A DNA stretch of 7,757 nucleotides from an uncultured Acetatifactor sp. (lineage in GTDB: Bacteria; Bacillota; Clostridia; Lachnospirales; Lachnospiraceae). The stretch covers positions 1 through 7,757 of the forward strand of contig CANRZC010000105.1 in NCBI GenBank assembly GCA_947644185.1. The letters run 5' to 3'. The notes below the pieces were generated by a model that was not told where the DNA came from, did not search any database, and worked only from the letters and a program-made list of their open reading frames with translations. Both the position numbers and the translations under genes were made by a program. This document shows, piece by piece, positions 5,843 to 7,757 of the stretch (the first letter of the stretch is position 1; each line of letters begins with the position of its first letter).

Positions 5843-6120
5843 AGCTGTGACGAAGAGGAGTACACATGGCCTCTTACCAGAGAGAGCGGCTATCCTGCCT
5901 GATGGAGGATGCTGAAAGGCTGCTTAAAGAAAGGAATGTGGAAGGTAGCTTCTGAGCTGGAGATCTGAAAGGGATAGGAGTAGGGTCTCACGGGTTATCC
6001 CCGTTACAGGATAGGACTTTATAGGAAGTCGCTGAGGCAGTGGAGTGTTTCCCTGCGAACAAAGGTGGTACCGCGTCGAGGACGCCCTTTGCTGATGAAA
6101 GTCAGCAGAGGGCTTTTCTT
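5843..6120 (+). ncRNA. Valine T-box riboswitch (valS leader)
   Basis: This transcribed leader senses uncharged tRNA-Val and controls read-through into valS. Stem I is visible: AGCT (5843-5846) pairs with AGCT (5955-5958), and GAAG (5852-5855) with CTTC (5949-5952), separated by a GTGA/GA asymmetric loop typical of the T-box K-turn. The specifier loop has AGTA (5859-5862) opposite GAA (5941-5943). It is followed by the specifier GTA (valine, 5945-5947) and the conserved purine G5948. CACAT (5863-5867) pairs with ATGTG (5936-5940) above it. An ACGGG/CCCGT hairpin (5990-6004) resembles stem III. The T-box AAGGTGGTACCGCG is at 6062-6075. The bulge UGGU (6066-6069) matches the ACCA 3' end expected of tRNA-Val. 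The antiterminator uses AAAGG (6061-6065) with CCTTT (6086-6090), and CGTC (6074-6077) with GACG (6081-6084). The specifier, gene identity and T-box all agree. Confidence 0.93.
6084..6120 (+). terminator. Attenuator terminator of the valS T-box
   Basis: GCCCTTTGCTGA (6084-6095) pairs with TCAGCAGAGGGC (6102-6113) with one G-U pair and a 6-nt loop, followed by TTTTCTT (6114-6120). The left arm shares CCCTTT (6085-6090) with the antiterminator, so the two structures exclude each other. Confidence 0.92.
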
Positions 6121-6121
6121 A

Positions 6122-6264
6122 TGCGCAGGCCCGCATGTGGAAGTTTGCCGCTAAGGCGGCATGCGGGCCGCGCGGCGAGTAGTGGAGAAATGCATTCCCC
6201 TACTCGATTGCGCAGGCCCATGCAGATGAAATATGCCGCTAGTGCGGCGCATAGGTGATGCACC
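6122..6264. repeat. Nested palindromic repeat element in the valS leader
   Basis: About 140 bp between the attenuator and the valS ribosome binding site form a chain of inverted repeats. Stem 1: GGCCCGCAT (6128-6136) with ATGCGGGCC (6161-6169), enclosing GCCGC/GCGGC (6147-6151/6156-6160). Stem 2: GGCC-GCGC-gg-CGAGTAG (6166-6182) with CTACTCG-att-GCGC-a-GGCC (6200-6218). Stem 3: GCCGC/GCGGC (6235-6239/6244-6248). Two diverged direct copies start with TGCGCAGGCCC (6122-6132 and 6209-6219) and carry TGCCGCTA 87-88 bp apart. The region has no plausible coding sequence and looks like an intergenic palindromic (MITE/REP-like) insert. No transposase or target-site duplication is evident. Confidence 0.6.
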
Positions 6265-6299
6265 AGCAGGGGAAGAGGGAGTAAGAAAGGAGAAACTTT

Positions 6300-7757
6300 A
6301 TGAGCAAGGAATTGGCAAAGACCTATGACCCTAAGGGGTTGGAGGACAGACTCTATCAAAAATGGTTGGATAAGAAATATTTTCATGCGGAGGTGGATCA
6401 TGAGAAGACACCCTTTACCATTGTGATTCCCCCGCCAAATATCACAGGGCAGTTGCACATGGGACATGCCCTGGACAACACCATGCAGGACATTCTGATC
6501 CGCTTCAAGCGGATGCAGGGCTACAATGCCCTCTGGCAGCCTGGAACCGATCATGCGGCTATCTCCACAGAGGTGAAAATTATCGAGAAGTTAAAAAGTG
6601 AGGGCATTGACAAGTATGACCTGGGACGAGACAAATTTTTGGAGCGGGCCTGGGACTGGAAGCGAGAGTACGGCGGGCGTATTATCTCCCAGCTTAAAAA
6701 GATGGGCTCTTCCTGCGATTGGGACAGAGAGCGCTTCACCATGGACGAGGGGTGCAACAGGGCTGTAACAGAGGTCTTTGTAAAGATGCACGAGAAAGGG
6801 TATATTTACAAGGGGGCCCGTATTATCAACTGGTGTCCCATCTGCAATACCTCTATCTCTGACGCAGAGGTGGAGTATGAGGAGCAGGCAGGCCATCTAT
6901 GGCATATTAAGTATCCTGTGATGAATGAGGATGGAACACCCAGCGACACTGAGTTTTTGACCTTTGCCACCACCAGACCTGAGACCATGCTGGGTGATAC
7001 AGCAGTGGCCATCCATCCTGAGGATGAGCGCTATACGCATCTCATAGGAAAGAGCGTCATGCTGCCTCTCATGAACCGGGTGATTCCCGTGGTCACGGAC
7101 ACCTATGTGGACAGGGAGTTCGGCACTGGCGTAGTGAAGATTACGCCTGCCCATGACCCCAATGACTTTGAGGTGGGCAAACGCCATGGTCTCCCCATTA
7201 TCAACATTATGAATGATGACGCCACCATCAATGAAAACGGCGGAAAGTTTGCGGGCATGGACCGGTATGCGGCCAGAAAGGCTATTGTGGAGGAGCTGGA
7301 AAGCAAGGGGCTTTTGGTAAAGATTGAGGACTATTCCCACAATGTAGGCACCCATGACCGCTGTGGAACCACCATTGAGCCATTGGTGAAAGAGCAATGG
7401 TTTGTAAAAATGGAGGAGCTGATTCAGCCTGCCATAGAGGCAGTGAAAAAAGGCCAGATTCGCCTGGTGCCAGAGCGCATGGAGAAGACATATTTCAACT
7501 GGACAGACAACATTCGTGACTGGTGTATCAGCCGTCAGCTCTGGTGGGGGCATAGGATTCCTGCCTACTACTGTGATGCATGTGGGGATGTGGTAGTGGA
7601 CAGACAAGAGCCGAAGGCATGTCCGAAGTGCGGCTGTACCCATTTCACACAGGATCCGGATGTGCTGGACACTTGGTTCTCTTCTGCTCTGTGGCCCTTT
7701 GAGACATTGGGCTGGCCGGATGAGACAGAGGATTTAAAGTATTTTTATCCCACAGAT
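6300..7757 (+). CDS. valS: Valyl-tRNA synthetase, 3'-partial
   Basis: The first 486 codons of class I ValRS, which attaches valine to tRNA-Val in the cytoplasm and edits mischarged threonine; the full protein is usually about 880 residues. The reading frame is open to the last base. The catalytic Rossmann fold begins with PPPNITGQLHMGHAL, with the HIGH signature as HMGH at 53-56, and PGTDHAA at 81-87. The editing domain follows with TTRPETMLGDTAVAIHP (224-240) and GTGVVKITPAHDPNDFEVG (275-293). ISRQLWWGHRIPAY (410-423) returns to the catalytic fold. A Cys4 zinc-type knuckle uses C425, C428, C441 and C444. The KMSKS loop and anticodon-binding domain lie beyond the window. The ATG at 6300 has AAGGAG at 6287-6292, 7 nt upstream. 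Expression is controlled by the valine T-box at 5843-6120, which agrees with the gene identity. Confidence 0.97.
   Translation, partial: MSKELAKTYDPKGLEDRLYQKWLDKKYFHAEVDHEKTPFTIVIPPPNITGQLHMGHALDNTMQDILIRFKRMQGYNALWQPGTDHAAISTEVKIIEKLKSEGIDKYDLGRDKFLERAWDWKREYGGRIISQLKKMGSSCDWDRERFTMDEGCNRAVTEVFVKMHEKGYIYKGARIINWCPICNTSISDAEVEYEEQAGHLWHIKYPVMNEDGTPSDTEFLTFATTRPETMLGDTAVAIHPEDERYTHLIGKSVMLPLMNRVIPVVTDTYVDREFGTGVVKITPAHDPNDFEVGKRHGLPIINIMNDDATINENGGKFAGMDRYAARKAIVEELESKGLLVKIEDYSHNVGTHDRCGTTIEPLVKEQWFVKMEELIQPAIEAVKKGQIRLVPERMEKTYFNWTDNIRDWCISRQLWWGHRIPAYYCDACGDVVVDRQEPKACPKCGCTHFTQDPDVLDTWFSSALWPFETLGWPDETEDLKYFYPTD

Noticed and set aside
6040..6258. 72-codon + strand ORF across the T-box terminator and palindromic element
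   Set aside because: It covers the T-box, terminator stem and inverted repeats, has no ribosome binding site at its ATG, and the composition (Arg/Ala/Ser-rich) reflects GC-rich palindromes, not a protein.
6897..7643. 248-codon minus-strand ORF opposite valS
   Set aside because: It is antisense to conserved ValRS sequence, has no domain pattern or ribosome binding site, and is explained by codon bias of the real gene.

Overview
The window looks like chromosomal DNA of a low-to-mid GC Firmicute, most likely a gut clostridium of the Lachnospiraceae type. The reasons are strong AAGGAGG-type ribosome binding sites, TTGACA-17-TATAGT promoters, a T-box leader before valS, a PadR/DUF1700/DUF4097 cluster and a clostridial-style XPD/DinG helicase. 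This assignment rests on gene style and recalled family knowledge, not on a database search.

Layout. (1) Bases 1-1817, + strand: the C-terminal 604 or so residues of an iron-sulfur XPD/DinG-family DNA helicase, cut off at its 5' end by the window edge. (2) Bases 1818-2174: an intergenic region with a pair of 11-bp direct repeats, a cluster of DnaA-box-like 9-mers (two perfect, in opposite orientations), then an AT-rich promoter carrying two palindromic operator candidates. (3) Bases 2175-4584, + strand: a three-gene unit of a PadR-family repressor, a DUF1700/HAAS membrane protein, and a membrane-anchored DUF4097 adhesin-like beta-repeat protein with a Pro-Glu-rich stalk. By its composition this is an envelope-sensing module, and the operators imply autoregulation. 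(4) Bases 4585-4729: three consecutive hairpins between convergent genes; the last is a probable bidirectional terminator. (5) Bases 4730-5650, - strand: an ECF-transporter S component with an unusual N-terminal two-helix/coiled-coil extension. (6) Bases 5651-6299: a divergent intergenic region with the valS promoter, a complete valine T-box riboswitch (specifier GUA, T-box UGGU bulge, terminator), then about 140 bp of nested inverted repeats between the attenuator and the valS ribosome binding site. (7) Bases 6300-7757, + strand: the first 486 codons of valyl-tRNA synthetase, running off the window.

Most of the window is conventional. The parts worth a second look are the DnaA-box cluster away from dnaA, the twin-palindrome PadR operator, the S component with a coiled-coil extension, and the palindromic repeat element inserted in the valS leader, whose core hairpin recurs in inverted orientation at about 4620.
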